This document shows, one piece after another, positions 9,303-20,112 of a stretch of DNA of 58,008 nucleotides. The stretch is from Gottfriedia acidiceleris (lineage in GTDB: Bacteria; Bacillota; Bacilli; Bacillales; Bacillaceae_G), in contig NZ_SCFN01000022.1 of the NCBI RefSeq assembly GCF_004138285.1, forward strand, positions 1 to 58,008. Direction: 5' to 3'. The notes under the pieces are model-generated. The model did no database searches and was not told where the DNA came from. It saw nothing but the letters and a program-made list of their open reading frames with translations. Each line of letters opens with the position of its first letter. Position 1 is the first letter of the stretch. The position numbers were made by a program, and so were the translations under genes.

Positions 9303-10366
9303 CGAATAGTACCTCCAACTGTTTGAAATTGTAATTCCTTTACTACTTGTTCTGTAAATTCAATCGTTGAACTTTTACCACCTAGGTCACCAGTTAAAAA
9401 GCCATTATTTATTGAATTAACAATCGCGTTTTCAATTGAGTTTGCTTCATCAACTAAGTTAAAATCGCGAAGCATCATCGAAACTGACCTTAATATTGCA
9501 ATAGGGTTAGCCTTATTTTGTCCTGCGATATCTGGTGCTGAACCGTGAATTGGTTCATATAATGAAGGACCCTTTCCAGATCTACTTGCAGAAGGTAGCA
9601 TTCCTAATGAACCAGTAATCATCGAAGCTTCATCGCTTAAAATATCCCCAAATAAATTTTCAGTAACGATTACATCAAACCTTCTTGGGTTTCGAATTAA
9701 CTCCATCGCGGCTGCATCAACAAGAATATGCTCAACTTCTACTTCTGGATAGTTTGAACTTAGTTCATTTACAATTTTTCTCCAAAGTTTACTAGATTCT
9801 AATACATTCGCTTTATCAACTGATGTGAGTTTGCCTTTTCTAGTTTTTGCTAACTCAAATCCATATGTTACAATTCGTTCAATTTCTTCTCTAGTATAGG
9901 AAAGAGTATCCGTTGCTTCATTCTCATTATGGAAACGAGGTTCGGAAAAATAAATTCCGCCTGTTAATTCTCGAACGACAACAAAGCTTACATTTTTTAC
10001 TTGTTCAGATTTTAAAGGAGAATGATTTACAAGTTCATCATATACATCGACTGGTCGAATGTTTGCGTATAAATTAAGTGATTTTCTTAACCTTAATAAG
10101 CCACTTTCTGGCCGTTCAACACCTTGATCCCATTTTGGTCCGCCTACTGCTGCCAATAATACGGCATCCGAATTTAAACAATTATCTAATGTTTCTTTCG
10201 GTAATGAAGTGCCTGTTTCGTCGATCGCGTGACCTCCGAATAAATTTGTTGAAAAAGTAAAGTCATGTTGATAATATTGTGCAATCTGTTCTAAAACCTG
10301 TACAGCTGAATTCATAATTTCTGGTCCGATTCCGTCTCCTGGAAGACATGCGATCTTTAATTTCAT
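9299..10366 (-). CDS. leuB: 3-isopropylmalate dehydrogenase
   Basis: A 355-aa NAD-dependent enzyme that oxidises and decarboxylates 3-isopropylmalate to 2-ketoisocaproate. The N-terminus [12 protein letters not shown] is the family signature. The substrate arginines are in [19 protein letters not shown], split near 90-110. The metal/NAD region [23 protein letters not shown] and HGSAPDIAG follow. I chose ATG at 10366, with AAGGAGG 7 bases upstream. It overlaps the leuA stop by four bases (ATGA), and the leuC ATG by four. An in-frame start eight codons upstream lacks a site. Confidence 0.96.
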   Translation of the reverse strand: MKLKIACLPGDGIGPEIMNSAVQVLEQIAQYYQHDFTFSTNLFGGHAIDETGTSLPKETLDNCLNSDAVLLAAVGGPKWDQGVERPESGLLRLRKSLNLYANIRPVDVYDELVNHSPLKSEQVKNVSFVVVRELTGGIYFSEPRFHNENEATDTLSYTREEIERIVTYGFELAKTRKGKLTSVDKANVLESSKLWRKIVNELSSNYPEVEVEHILVDAAAMELIRNPRRFDVIVTENLFGDILSDEASMITGSLGMLPSASRSGKGPSLYEPIHGSAPDIAGQNKANPIAILRSVSMMLRDFNLVDEANSIENAIVNSINNGFLTGDLGGKSSTIEFTEQVVKELQFQTVGGTIR

Positions 10367-11529
10367 TTTAGAACCTCCTTTTTGCTCCACTTACTAATAA
10401 TGTTTAATAAATCTGCATCTGTAATTTCTTTCTTTGAATCTGTCAAAGCTTTAAATTGAATAAACGCTTCGTTTATAATTTCTGTTGAAAAGTTGAATCC
10501 AAGTTCTTTTAATCTGTCTGTAAAAGCATGACGTCCTGAATGTTTCCCTAATACTAATGAGTTTGTAGAAAGTCCAATTAATGAAGGGGGTATAATTTCA
10601 TATGTTGTTGGTTCTTTTAGTACGCCATCTTGATGAATACCTGATTCATGAGCAAATGCATTTGTACCAACAATTGCTTTATTCTTCTGGACAACCATAC
10701 CTGTAAGACGACTAACAAGTTCACTTGTCTTCGTAATTTCTTGTAATCGTAAATTAGTATTTTTCCGGTAAACATCTTCCCTAATATGTAGTGCAACGGC
10801 TATTTCTTCTAGTGCTGCATTTCCTGCTCTTTCCCCAATTCCATTTACGGTGCATTCAACTTGGGTTGCTCCAGCCTGTATAGCAGCTAAAGAATTCGCT
10901 ACTGCCATTCCTAAGTCATCATGACAGTGACAAGAAAAAATTGCTTTATGATAAGACGGTACATTTTCTTGTAAATATTTAAATAGATCATAGTATTCTG
11001 AAGGACTTGTGTAACCGACAGTATCCGGAATATTAATCACATCTGCACCTGCTTTAATAGCAGTCTCTGCGAATTCGGCAAGGAATGCTCGATCAGTACG
11101 ACATGCATCCTCAGCTGAAATTTGGACTTTTGGAAAAAAGGATTTTGCAAGTTGCACACAATGTTTAGCAGTTTCCAAAACTTCTAATCTCGTCATGTTT
11201 AATTTATATTTCATATGAATGTCACTTGTTGCAAGAAAAATATGAAGTCTCGGTTCTGCAGCATTTTTTAACGCATCCCATGCTGTTTTAATATCTGAAT
11301 CTTTTGCGCGAGATAGGCTTGAGACGGAGACAGAACGAATCTGTCTCGCAATCTCTTGAACACCTAAAAAGTCACCTTCTGAGGAAGCGGCAAAACCAGC
11401 CTCAATGATATCAACACCTAAAGCTTCTAGTTGTCTTGCAATTTCGAGCTTTTCAAATCGATTTAAATTAACCCCAGGAGATTGTTCGCCATCACGTAAT
11501 GTTGTATCAAGAAACTGAATTTTACTCAT
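10363..11529 (-). CDS. leuA: 2-isopropylmalate synthase lacking the regulatory domain
   Basis: LeuA condenses acetyl-CoA with 2-ketoisovalerate, the first leucine-specific step. The catalytic TIM barrel is complete: [12 protein letters not shown] (Asp8 binds the metal), His201 and His203 in HCHDD, and Asn237 in NGIGERAGN. The linker subdomain with HESGIHQDG and [10 protein letters not shown] follows. The protein stops at residue 388. The usual Bacillus LeuA is about 510-520 residues, so the C-terminal leucine-binding (LeuA dimer) domain is missing. The stop overlaps the leuB ATG by four bases and no domain remnant is visible beyond it, so this is not a simple frameshift. Feedback inhibition by leucine may be absent or indirect. 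Confidence 0.93.
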   Translation of the reverse strand: MSKIQFLDTTLRDGEQSPGVNLNRFEKLEIARQLEALGVDIIEAGFAASSEGDFLGVQEIARQIRSVSVSSLSRAKDSDIKTAWDALKNAAEPRLHIFLATSDIHMKYKLNMTRLEVLETAKHCVQLAKSFFPKVQISAEDACRTDRAFLAEFAETAIKAGADVINIPDTVGYTSPSEYYDLFKYLQENVPSYHKAIFSCHCHDDLGMAVANSLAAIQAGATQVECTVNGIGERAGNAALEEIAVALHIREDVYRKNTNLRLQEITKTSELVSRLTGMVVQKNKAIVGTNAFAHESGIHQDGVLKEPTTYEIIPPSLIGLSTNSLVLGKHSGRHAFTDRLKELGFNFSTEIINEAFIQFKALTDSKKEITDADLLNIISKWSKKEVLK

Positions 11530-11532
11530 TTT

Positions 11533-12564
<1,032 letters not shown>

Positions 12565-12582
12565 TTAGTTTTATATTTTTAT

Positions 12583-13098
12583 TTAATAAGAGAGTAGCTT
12601 TTGAGCATGCTCCTTATGTTTAGCAGATCTAGTAAATGCGGTTACACCTGTTCGAGCTATTTCTTTTAGTTCGAAAGGTCTTAATAATTCAATCAAAGCC
12701 TCTACCTTATCAGAAGTACCAGTTACTTGAACGACAATCTGATCACGGCTTACATCAATAACCGAGGCTCTAAATGGTTCAATTAGACTATAAATTTCAT
12801 TTCTTGTAGCTGCATTTGTACTCACCTTTATTAAGGCTAGTTCTCTAGCAATAACTGATTCTTCGGTTATATCTGCTACTTTTATCACATCAATTTGCTT
12901 GTGAAGCTGTTTAATCAATTGTTCAACCTGTTGTAAATCCTCTACATGTACGACAAACGTAATTCTTGAAATATGATCTTGCTCTGTATGTCCTACAGAA
13001 ATACTTTCGATATTAAAGCGTCTTCTCGAGATCACTCCTGTAATTCGGTTAAGTACGCCACTGTTATTTAATACAGTCGATGTAATGACTCGTTTCAT
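12583..13098 (-). CDS. ilvH: acetolactate synthase small (regulatory) subunit
   Basis: A 171-aa regulatory subunit that binds valine through an N-terminal ACT domain (VLNNSGVLNRITGVISRRRF near residues 9-28) and stimulates IlvB. The C-terminal ALS_ss domain includes RTGVTAFTR. The length is usual for Bacillus. Its ATG shares one base with the stop codon of ilvB (TAATG), so the subunits are probably made by coupled translation. It is called ilvN in some species. Confidence 0.95.
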   Translation of the reverse strand: MKRVITSTVLNNSGVLNRITGVISRRRFNIESISVGHTEQDHISRITFVVHVEDLQQVEQLIKQLHKQIDVIKVADITEESVIARELALIKVSTNAATRNEIYSLIEPFRASVIDVSRDQIVVQVTGTSDKVEALIELLRPFELKEIARTGVTAFTRSAKHKEHAQKLLSY

Positions 13099-14801
13099 TA
13101 TTTCACCCCTTCCATTTCATGAATTCCTTTACCAGGTGGAACCATTGGTGTAACAATTTCAGCTTGATGAATTCGACAATCAATTAATACTGGCCCATCA
13201 AATTCAACTGCTTCTCTTAATTGACTTTCAACTAAATTTGGATCTGAGATTGTGATCCCTTTAATGCCATAGGCTTCTGCAAGTTTTGTGAAACTTGGTT
13301 GGCAGTCTAATAGAGAACTAGAGAAGCGGTCATTATAAAAGGCTGATTGCCACTGTCTTACCATTCCTAAAGCTGCGTTATTTAAAATTAAAATTTTAAC
13401 TTGTAAATTATGTTCCTTGATCATGCTCAATTCTTGCAATGTCATTTGGAATCCGGCATCACCTACGATGGCTACAACTAATTCATCAGGCTTTGCAAAT
13501 TGTGCTCCAATTGCAGCTGGTAATCCAAATCCCATCGTTCCAAGTCCACCTGATGTGATCCATTTATGTGGTTCAACAAAAGGATAATACTGAGCTGCCC
13601 ACATTTGATGTTGACCTACATCTGTGGAAATCGTCGCTTTTCCATTTGTAATCGAATGGAGTAAAGTTAAGACAGTTTGTGGCTTAATAACTTCTCTACT
13701 TGGTTCATACTGTAAAGGAAAGGCCTCTTTACGACTTTTAAGCAATTCTAACCATTCACTATGATTTTGTTTATCTACTTTTTGTTTTAATAGAACTTTC
13801 AGAACTTCCTTAGCACATCCAACAATTGGAATATTTGTAGGAATAACTTTGTTTATTTCGGCAGGGTCTATATCGATATGTGCTACAATCGCGTCTTTAG
13901 CAAAGTGTGCTAAATTACCCGTTAACCTGTCATCAAATCTTGCTCCGATGTTAATTAGTAAATCACTTTCATACATTGCCATATTTGCTGTATAAGTTCC
14001 GTGCATGCCCCCCATTCCAAGGAATAATTCCTCATTTGCTGGAAATCCACCTAGCCCTAAAAGCGTATTTACAACTGGGATATTGAACTTTTTAATAAAT
14101 TCAGTAAACTCATCAGCTGCTTTTGCATGTAATATACCTGCTCCAGCTAATACAACCGGTTTTTTAGCTTTTTCAATTGCTCCTATTAACTTTGTAATTT
14201 GAATATAATTTGGCTCATATGTCGGTTGATAACCTGGTAAATGAACTTCTATTTCGTCTTTTTTCAATCCTTTTTCAACCATCATATTTTTTGGTAGATC
14301 GATGACGACTGGACCTGGACGGCCTGTTGAAGCAATATGGAATGCTTCTTTTACGATTTGTGGGACATCTTCTACATTACGCACTTGGTAGTTATGTTTT
14401 GTAACTGGCATTGTGATTCCAATAACATCTGCTTCTTGAAAGGCATCCGTTCCGATTACATTTGTAGCAACCTGACCAGTAAAAACAACTAGTGGTAATG
14501 AATCCATCATCGCATCTGCTAAACCAGTAACTACATTTGTTGCACCTGGACCACTTGTTGCGATTACAACTCCTGGACGACCAGTTACTCGTGCATAACC
14601 TTCTGCAGCGTGGATGGCCCCTTGTTCATGTCTTGCTAGAATGTGAGGAATATCAGCATCATAAAGTGCATCATATAATGGTAATACTGCCCCTCCAGGG
14701 TAACCAAAAATCATTTCAACATTTTCATTTTTCAAAGCATCAATTAGTAAATTTGCACCTGACAATTCTTTTGACAGAGTTCTCATCGAATGATGACTCA
14801 T
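13098..14801 (-). CDS. ilvB: acetolactate synthase large (catalytic) subunit
   Basis: A 567-aa ThDP-, Mg- and FAD-dependent enzyme that makes acetolactate or acetohydroxybutyrate. The catalytic Glu lies in [18 protein letters not shown], and the ThDP-binding [12 protein letters not shown] plus [11 protein letters not shown] follow in the C-terminal domain. I chose ATG at 14801 (MSHHSMRTL), where GGAGGG lies 10 bases upstream; two upstream in-frame ATG codons lack a site, and one overlaps this GGAGG. It is the first gene after the T-box leader. Confidence 0.94.
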   Translation of the reverse strand: MSHHSMRTLSKELSGANLLIDALKNENVEMIFGYPGGAVLPLYDALYDADIPHILARHEQGAIHAAEGYARVTGRPGVVIATSGPGATNVVTGLADAMMDSLPLVVFTGQVATNVIGTDAFQEADVIGITMPVTKHNYQVRNVEDVPQIVKEAFHIASTGRPGPVVIDLPKNMMVEKGLKKDEIEVHLPGYQPTYEPNYIQITKLIGAIEKAKKPVVLAGAGILHAKAADEFTEFIKKFNIPVVNTLLGLGGFPANEELFLGMGGMHGTYTANMAMYESDLLINIGARFDDRLTGNLAHFAKDAIVAHIDIDPAEINKVIPTNIPIVGCAKEVLKVLLKQKVDKQNHSEWLELLKSRKEAFPLQYEPSREVIKPQTVLTLLHSITNGKATISTDVGQHQMWAAQYYPFVEPHKWITSGGLGTMGFGLPAAIGAQFAKPDELVVAIVGDAGFQMTLQELSMIKEHNLQVKILILNNAALGMVRQWQSAFYNDRFSSSLLDCQPSFTKLAEAYGIKGITISDPNLVESQLREAVEFDGPVLIDCRIHQAEIVTPMVPPGKGIHEMEGVK

Positions 14802-14851
14802 TTCTACTTTTCCCTCCATTTTCGGATAAAATTTACCCATTTATTCGCAAT

Positions 14852-15115
14852 AAAAAAAGCCATGACTCCACACTTCAGCAGATGCTGAAGGGGCGAAAGA
14901 CTTTTCGCGGTACCACCCTTCTTCTTAGGTTAATAACCTAACTTTGGGATTTTGGCTAACCAAAATCTGGTTATAACGTGACCAACGTTCAAGCTTACAT
15001 TACAAATTAATTCAGCTTGACACTCAAGAGTGAGTTTCATTAATCAAGGTCATCGGTTCACACCAGCCACCGACTCTCTGAAGATCCTTTTCATAACTAC
15101 TTTTCTCTTTCATTG
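14852..15115 (-). promoter_or_regulatory. T-box leader of ilvB (probable leucine specificity)
   Basis: The conserved T-box AAGGGTGGTACCGCG lies at 14920-14906 on the minus strand. The terminator helix CTTCAGCA-TC-TGCTGAAG with its T-run (14884-14853) follows. The Stem I elements AGAGAGTC and GGTGTGAACCGA lie at about 15080-15050. The specifier is probably CTC in GAAACTCAC (15034-15032), a leucine codon, as known for ilv-leu leaders. The leader starts directly after the ilvD stop at 15121. It therefore lies inside the operon, between ilvD and ilvB, rather than before the first gene. I see no strong promoter in the few bases before it. Confidence 0.92.
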
Positions 15116-15120
15116 CTTTT

Positions 15121-16788
15121 TCATATTTTTAATATTCCGCCTGTATTAGCAGAAGTAACTAACTTTGCATATCTTGCTAAATAACCCGTTTTAACTTTTG
15201 GTTCATGTAATTTATATGATGTTTTACGAGATTCTAACGTTTCGTTAGATATTGATAATGTAATACTTCTTGATAAAAGATCGATTATGATTTCATCGCC
15301 GTCTTCAATATATGCAATTGGTCCACCTTCAGCCGCTTCTGGAGAAATATGTCCGATTGCAATTCCTCGAGTAGCACCCGAAAAACGACCATCTGTAATT
15401 AACGCAACTTTTGTTCCTAAACCTCTTCCGACAATTGAAGAAGTTGGTGCAAGCATTTCAGGCATGCCAGGTCCACCTTTTGGACCCTCATATCGAATGA
15501 CAACGACATGCCCTTCTTGAACGAGACCTTTGTCAATCGCTTCAACTGCTTCATCGTGTGAGTCAAAACAAATTGCTTCACCAATAAATGTTTGAATTGA
15601 AGGGTCAACTGCACCTACTTTAATAACTGCTCCATCTGGGGCTAGATTCCCATGTAAGATTGATAATCCGCCTGTTTGTGAATAAGGATTTTCTTTTTTA
15701 CGAATCACTTCACTATTGGAGATTGTAGCTTCTTGCACATTCTCGAATAAAGTTTTTCCCGTAATTGTAATGCGGTCACTATTGATTGCTCCAGGTATGG
15801 TAGTAAGTTCTTTAATAATTGCTGGAACACCACCTGCTAAATGAACATCATGCATTGAATAGTGAGAGGCGGGACTAATTTTCGATAAATAAGGTACTCT
15901 TCTAGCTACGTCATTTATATCCTTTAAGTCGTATTCAACTCCTGCTTCATTTGCGATGGCCATTAAGTGTAAAACAGTATTTGTCGATCCACCCATTGCC
16001 ATATCTAGTGCAAACGCATCATCAATTGCCTCTTTTGTAATAATGTCTCTTGGTTTTATATCATTTTCAATGCAATCCATTAGATGAAAAGCTGCATCAC
16101 GGATTAATTGATGTCTGTCTTTACTAGTTGCAAGTATTGTCCCGTTATACGGTAGTGCTACACCAAGCATCTCCATAATGCAATTCATTGAATTTGCTGT
16201 GAACATTCCAGAACATGATCCACATGTAGGACATGCTGACTTTTCAATATCGAGTAATTCTTCTACACTCATTTTTCCTGATTTAAAGGCACCTACACCT
16301 TCAAATACTGAAACAAGAGAGAGAGCCTTTCCATCTTTAGATAGTCCCCCTGCCATTGGTCCACCTGATACAAAAACTGCTGGTACATTTGTACGAACAG
16401 CTGCCATTAGCATTCCGGGTGTGATTTTATCGCAGTTTGGCATATAAAATACTCCATCAAACCAATGTGCATTAATTACAGTTTCGGCTGCATCGGCAAT
16501 GATTTCCCTACTTGGTAAAGAATACCTCATTCCGATATGCCCCATTGCGATTCCATCATCGACACCAATCGTATTAAACTCAAATGGAACTCCACCAGCA
16601 TCTCGAATCGCTTGTTTTACAACATCAGCCATTTCCCTTAAATGAATATGACCTGGAACAATATCAATATATGAATTACAAATCGCTATAAATGGTTTAT
16701 TAAAATCTTCCTCTTTAACACCTGCCGCTAATAATAAGCTACGATGCGGCGCACGGTCGATTCCTTTTTTGATCATGTCACTTCGCAC
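15121..16788 (-). CDS. ilvD: dihydroxy-acid dehydratase
   Basis: A 555-aa iron-sulfur dehydratase that converts dihydroxy acids to 2-keto acids for valine, isoleucine and leucine. Cluster and metal motifs are [30 protein letters not shown] and GRFSGATRG. The start is GTG, with GGGTGAT about 7 bases upstream. The N-terminus then reads [17 protein letters not shown], as in other Bacillus IlvD. It starts 6 bases after the ilvE stop and is likely co-transcribed with it. It lies upstream of the T-box, so it escapes that attenuator. Confidence 0.95.
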   Translation of the reverse strand: MRSDMIKKGIDRAPHRSLLLAAGVKEEDFNKPFIAICNSYIDIVPGHIHLREMADVVKQAIRDAGGVPFEFNTIGVDDGIAMGHIGMRYSLPSREIIADAAETVINAHWFDGVFYMPNCDKITPGMLMAAVRTNVPAVFVSGGPMAGGLSKDGKALSLVSVFEGVGAFKSGKMSVEELLDIEKSACPTCGSCSGMFTANSMNCIMEMLGVALPYNGTILATSKDRHQLIRDAAFHLMDCIENDIKPRDIITKEAIDDAFALDMAMGGSTNTVLHLMAIANEAGVEYDLKDINDVARRVPYLSKISPASHYSMHDVHLAGGVPAIIKELTTIPGAINSDRITITGKTLFENVQEATISNSEVIRKKENPYSQTGGLSILHGNLAPDGAVIKVGAVDPSIQTFIGEAICFDSHDEAVEAIDKGLVQEGHVVVIRYEGPKGGPGMPEMLAPTSSIVGRGLGTKVALITDGRFSGATRGIAIGHISPEAAEGGPIAYIEDGDEIIIDLLSRSITLSISNETLESRKTSYKLHEPKVKTGYLARYAKLVTSANTGGILKI

Positions 16789-16794
16789 AATTTA

Positions 16795-17685
16795 TCACCC
16801 TTGTTTTACGTAAATTTTTTCTCCATCTTCAACTACTAATTGACGAAATGCTTTTAATAATCTTTGTGTATTTGGTCCCGGTTTTCCATCACCAATCACA
16901 CGTCCATCTACCTTAGATACACCAATTACTTCGGCTGCTGTTCCTGTTAAGAAAACCTCATCGGCAACATAAACATCATGTCTAGTAAACAATTTTTCCT
17001 CAACTTCGTAACCTAATGTGTCACCTAATTCCATAATTGCATTACGAGTAATTCCTTCTAATGCACCTGCTGAACTTGGAGGAGTAATTAACCTATTCCC
17101 TTTTACTAAAAAGACATTATCTCCTGAACCCTCAGCTACAAAGCCTTGATCGTTTAGCATTAGTGCTTCTTGAACACCAGCTAGTTTAGCTTCAATTTTT
17201 ACTAATATGTTATTTAAGTAATTTAAAGATTTAATTTGTGGATTTAATACATCACTTCGATTTCTTCTCGTTGCTACTGTTACAATTTCCATACCATTTT
17301 CGTATAGTTCTTGTGGAAACAGTGCTAGTTGCTCAGCAATGACAACTACATTTGCTCTTGGACAAGAAGTTGGATCTAATCCAAGATTCCCTTCACCTCT
17401 TGAGACGACGAGTCGAATATAACCACTATGTAAATTATTTCGATTTACTGTATCAACTACAATTTGTGTTAACTCTTCTAATGAATAAGGAATTGTTAAT
17501 AAAATTGATTTTGCTGATTCATATAATCGAATGAGATGTTCTTTTAAGCGAAATACATTGCCATCGTAAACGCGAATCCCTTCGAATACTCCATCTCCAT
17601 ATAGATATCCATGATCATATACAGAAACTTTTGCATCTTGTTTTTGAACGAATTCACCATTTAAAAAAATCTGTTGCTCTGTCAC
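16795..17685 (-). CDS. ilvE: branched-chain amino acid aminotransferase
   Basis: A 296-aa fold-type IV PLP enzyme that makes valine, isoleucine and leucine from the keto acids. The PLP lysine is Lys152 in PQIKSLNYLNN. GYLYGDGVFEGIRVY (27-41) and EGSGDNVFLVKGNRL are family motifs. GTG start with GAGGAGG upstream. It is the first gene of the locus and has no T-box of its own. A CodY-like box lies 68 bases upstream at 17753-17767, so amino-acid/GTP control through CodY is the likely input. Confidence 0.94.
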   Translation of the reverse strand: MTEQQIFLNGEFVQKQDAKVSVYDHGYLYGDGVFEGIRVYDGNVFRLKEHLIRLYESAKSILLTIPYSLEELTQIVVDTVNRNNLHSGYIRLVVSRGEGNLGLDPTSCPRANVVVIAEQLALFPQELYENGMEIVTVATRRNRSDVLNPQIKSLNYLNNILVKIEAKLAGVQEALMLNDQGFVAEGSGDNVFLVKGNRLITPPSSAGALEGITRNAIMELGDTLGYEVEEKLFTRHDVYVADEVFLTGTAAEVIGVSKVDGRVIGDGKPGPNTQRLLKAFRQLVVEDGEKIYVKQG

Positions 17686-17752
17686 GGTTAATCCTCCTCA
17701 AGAGTTAAAATATTTGTACTTACTTTATTCCAATCTGAGAAATTAATCAACA

Positions 17753-17767
17753 AGTTTTTAGAAAATT
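17753..17767. promoter_or_regulatory. CodY-like box upstream of ilvE
   Basis: AGTTTTTAGAAAATT matches 13 of 15 positions of the CodY consensus AATTTTCWGAAAATT. Downstream on the minus strand lies a possible promoter (TTGATT, 17 bases, TAAAGT), so the box would overlap or sit just upstream of the -35 element. Confidence 0.6.
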
Positions 17768-17866
17768 TAAAATTCATATTTTATTCAAAAATCGTATAAA
17801 TATTGGTAAATCAACAATGAAAACCTTTACATTTTTTCAAAATAATTTTTCGACAAAATTTTACTC

Positions 17867-17895
17867 TTGAAAAATTTATTTAAAAGGATTATCAT
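17867..17895 (+). promoter_or_regulatory. probable sigma-A promoter of the 62-aa gene
   Basis: TTGAAA (17867-17872) and TATCAT (17890-17895) are 17 bases apart. Transcription would begin near 17902, just ahead of the CodY-like box. Confidence 0.55.
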
Positions 17896-17912
17896 ATGAT
17901 TAATTTATACAG

Positions 17913-17927
17913 AATTTTCTGTAAATT
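17913..17927. promoter_or_regulatory. CodY box, 14 of 15 match
   Basis: AATTTTCTGTAAATT differs from the CodY consensus AATTTTCWGAAAATT at a single position. It lies downstream of the predicted promoter and 20 bases before the ATG at 17948, so CodY would block initiation or elongation. Confidence 0.75.
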
Positions 17928-17947
17928 AAAATCGGAGGCGAGTAAAA

Positions 17948-18136
17948 ATGGCTACTTTACAAATTAATGGGACTGTTAACGAAATCAATGAAGTGTTGAA
18001 AGTAATGAGTAATCATTTTGACATTCAGATTAAAGACGAAAAATCCGATCAGGAGTATTCAATAGATTTCTCTTATGAAGAATGGGAAAATGATTCTTTC
18101 GTAAGTGAGATGTTAACTGGAGCCTATAATGATTAA
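17948..18136 (+). CDS. 62-aa acidic protein of unknown function, CodY-box controlled
   Basis: I do not recognise the family. The 62-residue product is acidic, has no membrane segment or cysteine, and looks like a small two-part fold: a predicted beta strand (TLQINGTVNEI), a helix (VLKVMSNHF), then strands (IQIKDEK, YSIDF) and an acidic tail. GGAGG lies 9 bases before the ATG. A good terminator follows the stop, and a promoter plus near-perfect CodY box precede it, so it is a real single-gene unit. It is divergent from ilvE, which also has a CodY-like box. It may act in nitrogen or branched-chain amino acid adaptation, but that is inference from position only. Confidence 0.75.
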   Translation: MATLQINGTVNEINEVLKVMSNHFDIQIKDEKSDQEYSIDFSYEEWENDSFVSEMLTGAYND

Positions 18137-18162
18137 AAACTAAAATTCTTATCGTATGATAA

Positions 18163-18202
18163 CAAAAAAGAGGGTAGCCCATTTTAGGCAACCCTCTTTT
18201 TA
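18163..18202 (+). terminator. terminator after the 62-aa gene
   Basis: AAAAAAGAGGGTAGCC pairs with GGCAACCCTCTTTTT around a short loop. A T-run is present on the plus strand and an A-run before it, so it may act in both directions. Confidence 0.85.
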
Positions 18203-18216
18203 TTAATTAGTCTGAA

Positions 18217-18333
18217 GTGCAAATAAAGCTTAGGGCAGTGCAAATAAACGGCGGACTGCAAATAAAATTAGTGAATCTGCAATTAAATTTGTTAAAACTG
18301 CAATTAAAATTATCAAAAGTGCAATTAAGATAA
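18217..18333 (+). repeat. 21-bp array, six units
   Basis: TGCAA[A/T]TAAA recurs with T at 18218, 18239, 18257, 18278, 18299 and 18320, that is spacings of 21, 18, 21, 21 and 21 bp. The plus strand stays open in one frame across all units (VQIKLRA, VQINGG, LQIKLVN, LQLNLLK, LQLKLSK, VQLR, stop at 18331-18333), with no ribosome binding site. It lies in a convergent gap between gene ends. The rest of the gap to 18584 shows nothing further that I can name. Confidence 0.8.
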
Positions 18334-18584
18334 AAAATTACCCATACCAGTTAAAGTATTTCACCCCAAAAACTGTTCATAAGTTAATTCTCTTAAAGTG
18401 AAAACTAGCAATTTCCCACTAATTCTATTTAAACCAATAATAAGTCACTACAAATCTCCTAAATATCTAAAAAAATCGAAAATATTAACTGTGTGAAAGA
18501 ACAGGGCCTTACGTTCAAGTGTATTTCAACAAAAAAAGGACCGCTTAGATCAGTTCCCCTGACCAAAAAGACAGTCCAATTCTT

Positions 18585-20111
18585 TTATTTTAGTAAACCC
18601 TCATCCTTCAAAAACTCTTTAGCAACACTTTCGGCAGATTTTCCACTTACATTTACTTTGTAATTCATTACTCGCATTTCATCATCAGTTATTTTATTTT
18701 TTAATTTATTTAAAATGTTTTTGATTTCTGGATACTTTTTAAGTGTTTCTTTTCTGAGAAGTGGTGCACATTGATACGGTGGGAATAAATTTTTATCATC
18801 GATTAACACTTTCATGTTATAACTTTGGAGCTCACTATCAGTTGAATACGCATCGATTATTGAGAGATCGCCCGTTTGAATTGCGTCATATCTCAATTTT
18901 GGCTCCATCGTTTTTAAATTTTGGAACTTCAATCCATATAATTTTTGTAATCCTAAATATCCATCATCACGATCTGTAAATTCTAAAGTGAAACCTGCTT
19001 TTAACTGATTTGCTACTTTGGTTGCATCTGAAATTGTTTCGAGTCCAAATTGTTTTGAAATGTGATCTGGAACAGCTAATGCATAAGTGTCATTGAATTT
19101 CATAGGTTCCAAATAGCTCAAATTATACTTTTTTGCTAAACCTTCAGCAGCTTGTTCATATACTGCATTTGCATCATTACTAACTGCTTTTTCTTTCAAA
19201 AATGTAGAAATGACTGTACCTGTATATTCTGGATAAATATCAATGTCACCTTTTTTTAATGCATTAAACACAAATGTTGTTTTACCAAAATTAGGCTTAA
19301 CTTCAACGTATAGATTCGTTTCATCCTCAATCATTAATTTATACATATTCATTATTATTTCTGGTTCAGCACCTAGTTTTCCAGCAATCACTAGGTCTGT
19401 TTTATTCCAAGATTTAATTGTTAATGGAGAAAATAATAATGCTAATAAAATAAAACTAGCAGTTATAATTCTTAATGAAAAACTCTTAAAACTCCTCTTC
19501 TCTATTAATCTTAAAATAAAATCAAATATAATTGCTAAAAGTGCTGATGGTATTGCCCCTAAAATGATTAAATTCATATCATTTCGGTCGATTCCTAATA
19601 ATATTAAACTACCTAAACCTCCAGCTCCTATTAAAGCAGCGATTGTTGCAGTTCCGACAATTATGACCATCGCAGTTCGAATTCCTGCCATAATAACTGG
19701 TAATGCTAATGGTAATTCAACCTTAAAAAGTCTTTGTCTACCGTTCATTCCTAATCCAGTTGCTGCTTCTAACAGGATCGGATCAATCTCTTTAATTCCG
19801 GTATATGTATTTCGCAAGATCGGCAATAATGCATATACACTTAACGCAATTACCGCTGGAATCTTTCCAATACCGACTAATGGTATTAAAATCCCTAACA
19901 GCGCCAATGAAGGTATTGTTTGAATAACTGCTGTAGTTCCAATTACTAATTCAGATAGAACTTTCTTCTTCGTTAAGTAAATTCCAATCGGGACAGCTAG
20001 AATTATTGCAATTATTAGTGCAAATACTGAAATTTGAATATGCTCTAACAAAGCCGTTAATAATTGTTCCTTTCTATTTGCAAGAGTTGTTGTAAATGAA
20101 GCGAGAATCAT
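18585..20111 (-). CDS. OpuF/OpuC-type osmoprotectant ABC transporter, permease fused to substrate-binding domain
   Basis: A 508-aa fusion. Residues 1 to about 215 are a permease with several membrane segments; the EAA-type loop is EAATGLGMNGRQRLFKVELP. Residues from about 230 are an extracytoplasmic substrate-binding domain of the glycine betaine/choline (OsmX/OpuCC) family, starting near LVIAGKLGAEPEIIMNMY. Such fusions are known as OpuF-type systems for compatible-solute uptake under osmotic stress. It lies one base after the ATPase gene, so the two form a complete two-gene transporter. Substrate identity (betaine, choline or other) cannot be read from the sequence. Confidence 0.88.
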   Translation of the reverse strand: MILASFTTTLANRKEQLLTALLEHIQISVFALIIAIILAVPIGIYLTKKKVLSELVIGTTAVIQTIPSLALLGILIPLVGIGKIPAVIALSVYALLPILRNTYTGIKEIDPILLEAATGLGMNGRQRLFKVELPLALPVIMAGIRTAMVIIVGTATIAALIGAGGLGSLILLGIDRNDMNLIILGAIPSALLAIIFDFILRLIEKRSFKSFSLRIITASFILLALLFSPLTIKSWNKTDLVIAGKLGAEPEIIMNMYKLMIEDETNLYVEVKPNFGKTTFVFNALKKGDIDIYPEYTGTVISTFLKEKAVSNDANAVYEQAAEGLAKKYNLSYLEPMKFNDTYALAVPDHISKQFGLETISDATKVANQLKAGFTLEFTDRDDGYLGLQKLYGLKFQNLKTMEPKLRYDAIQTGDLSIIDAYSTDSELQSYNMKVLIDDKNLFPPYQCAPLLRKETLKKYPEIKNILNKLKNKITDDEMRVMNYKVNVSGKSAESVAKEFLKDEGLLK

Positions 20112-20112
20112 C

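Noticed and set aside
14537-14941. 134-codon plus-strand frame across the ilvB start
   Set aside because: It overlaps ilvB and the T-box leader, both certain, in antisense.
18217-18333. CRISPR-like array of short direct repeats
   Set aside because: Units are degenerate, only about 10 bp is conserved, the spacing is 21/18 bp with no distinct spacers, and no cas gene is present.
19243-19923. 226-codon open frame on the plus strand
   Set aside because: It lies fully opposite the transporter fusion gene, has no ribosome binding site, and its composition is that of an antisense shadow.
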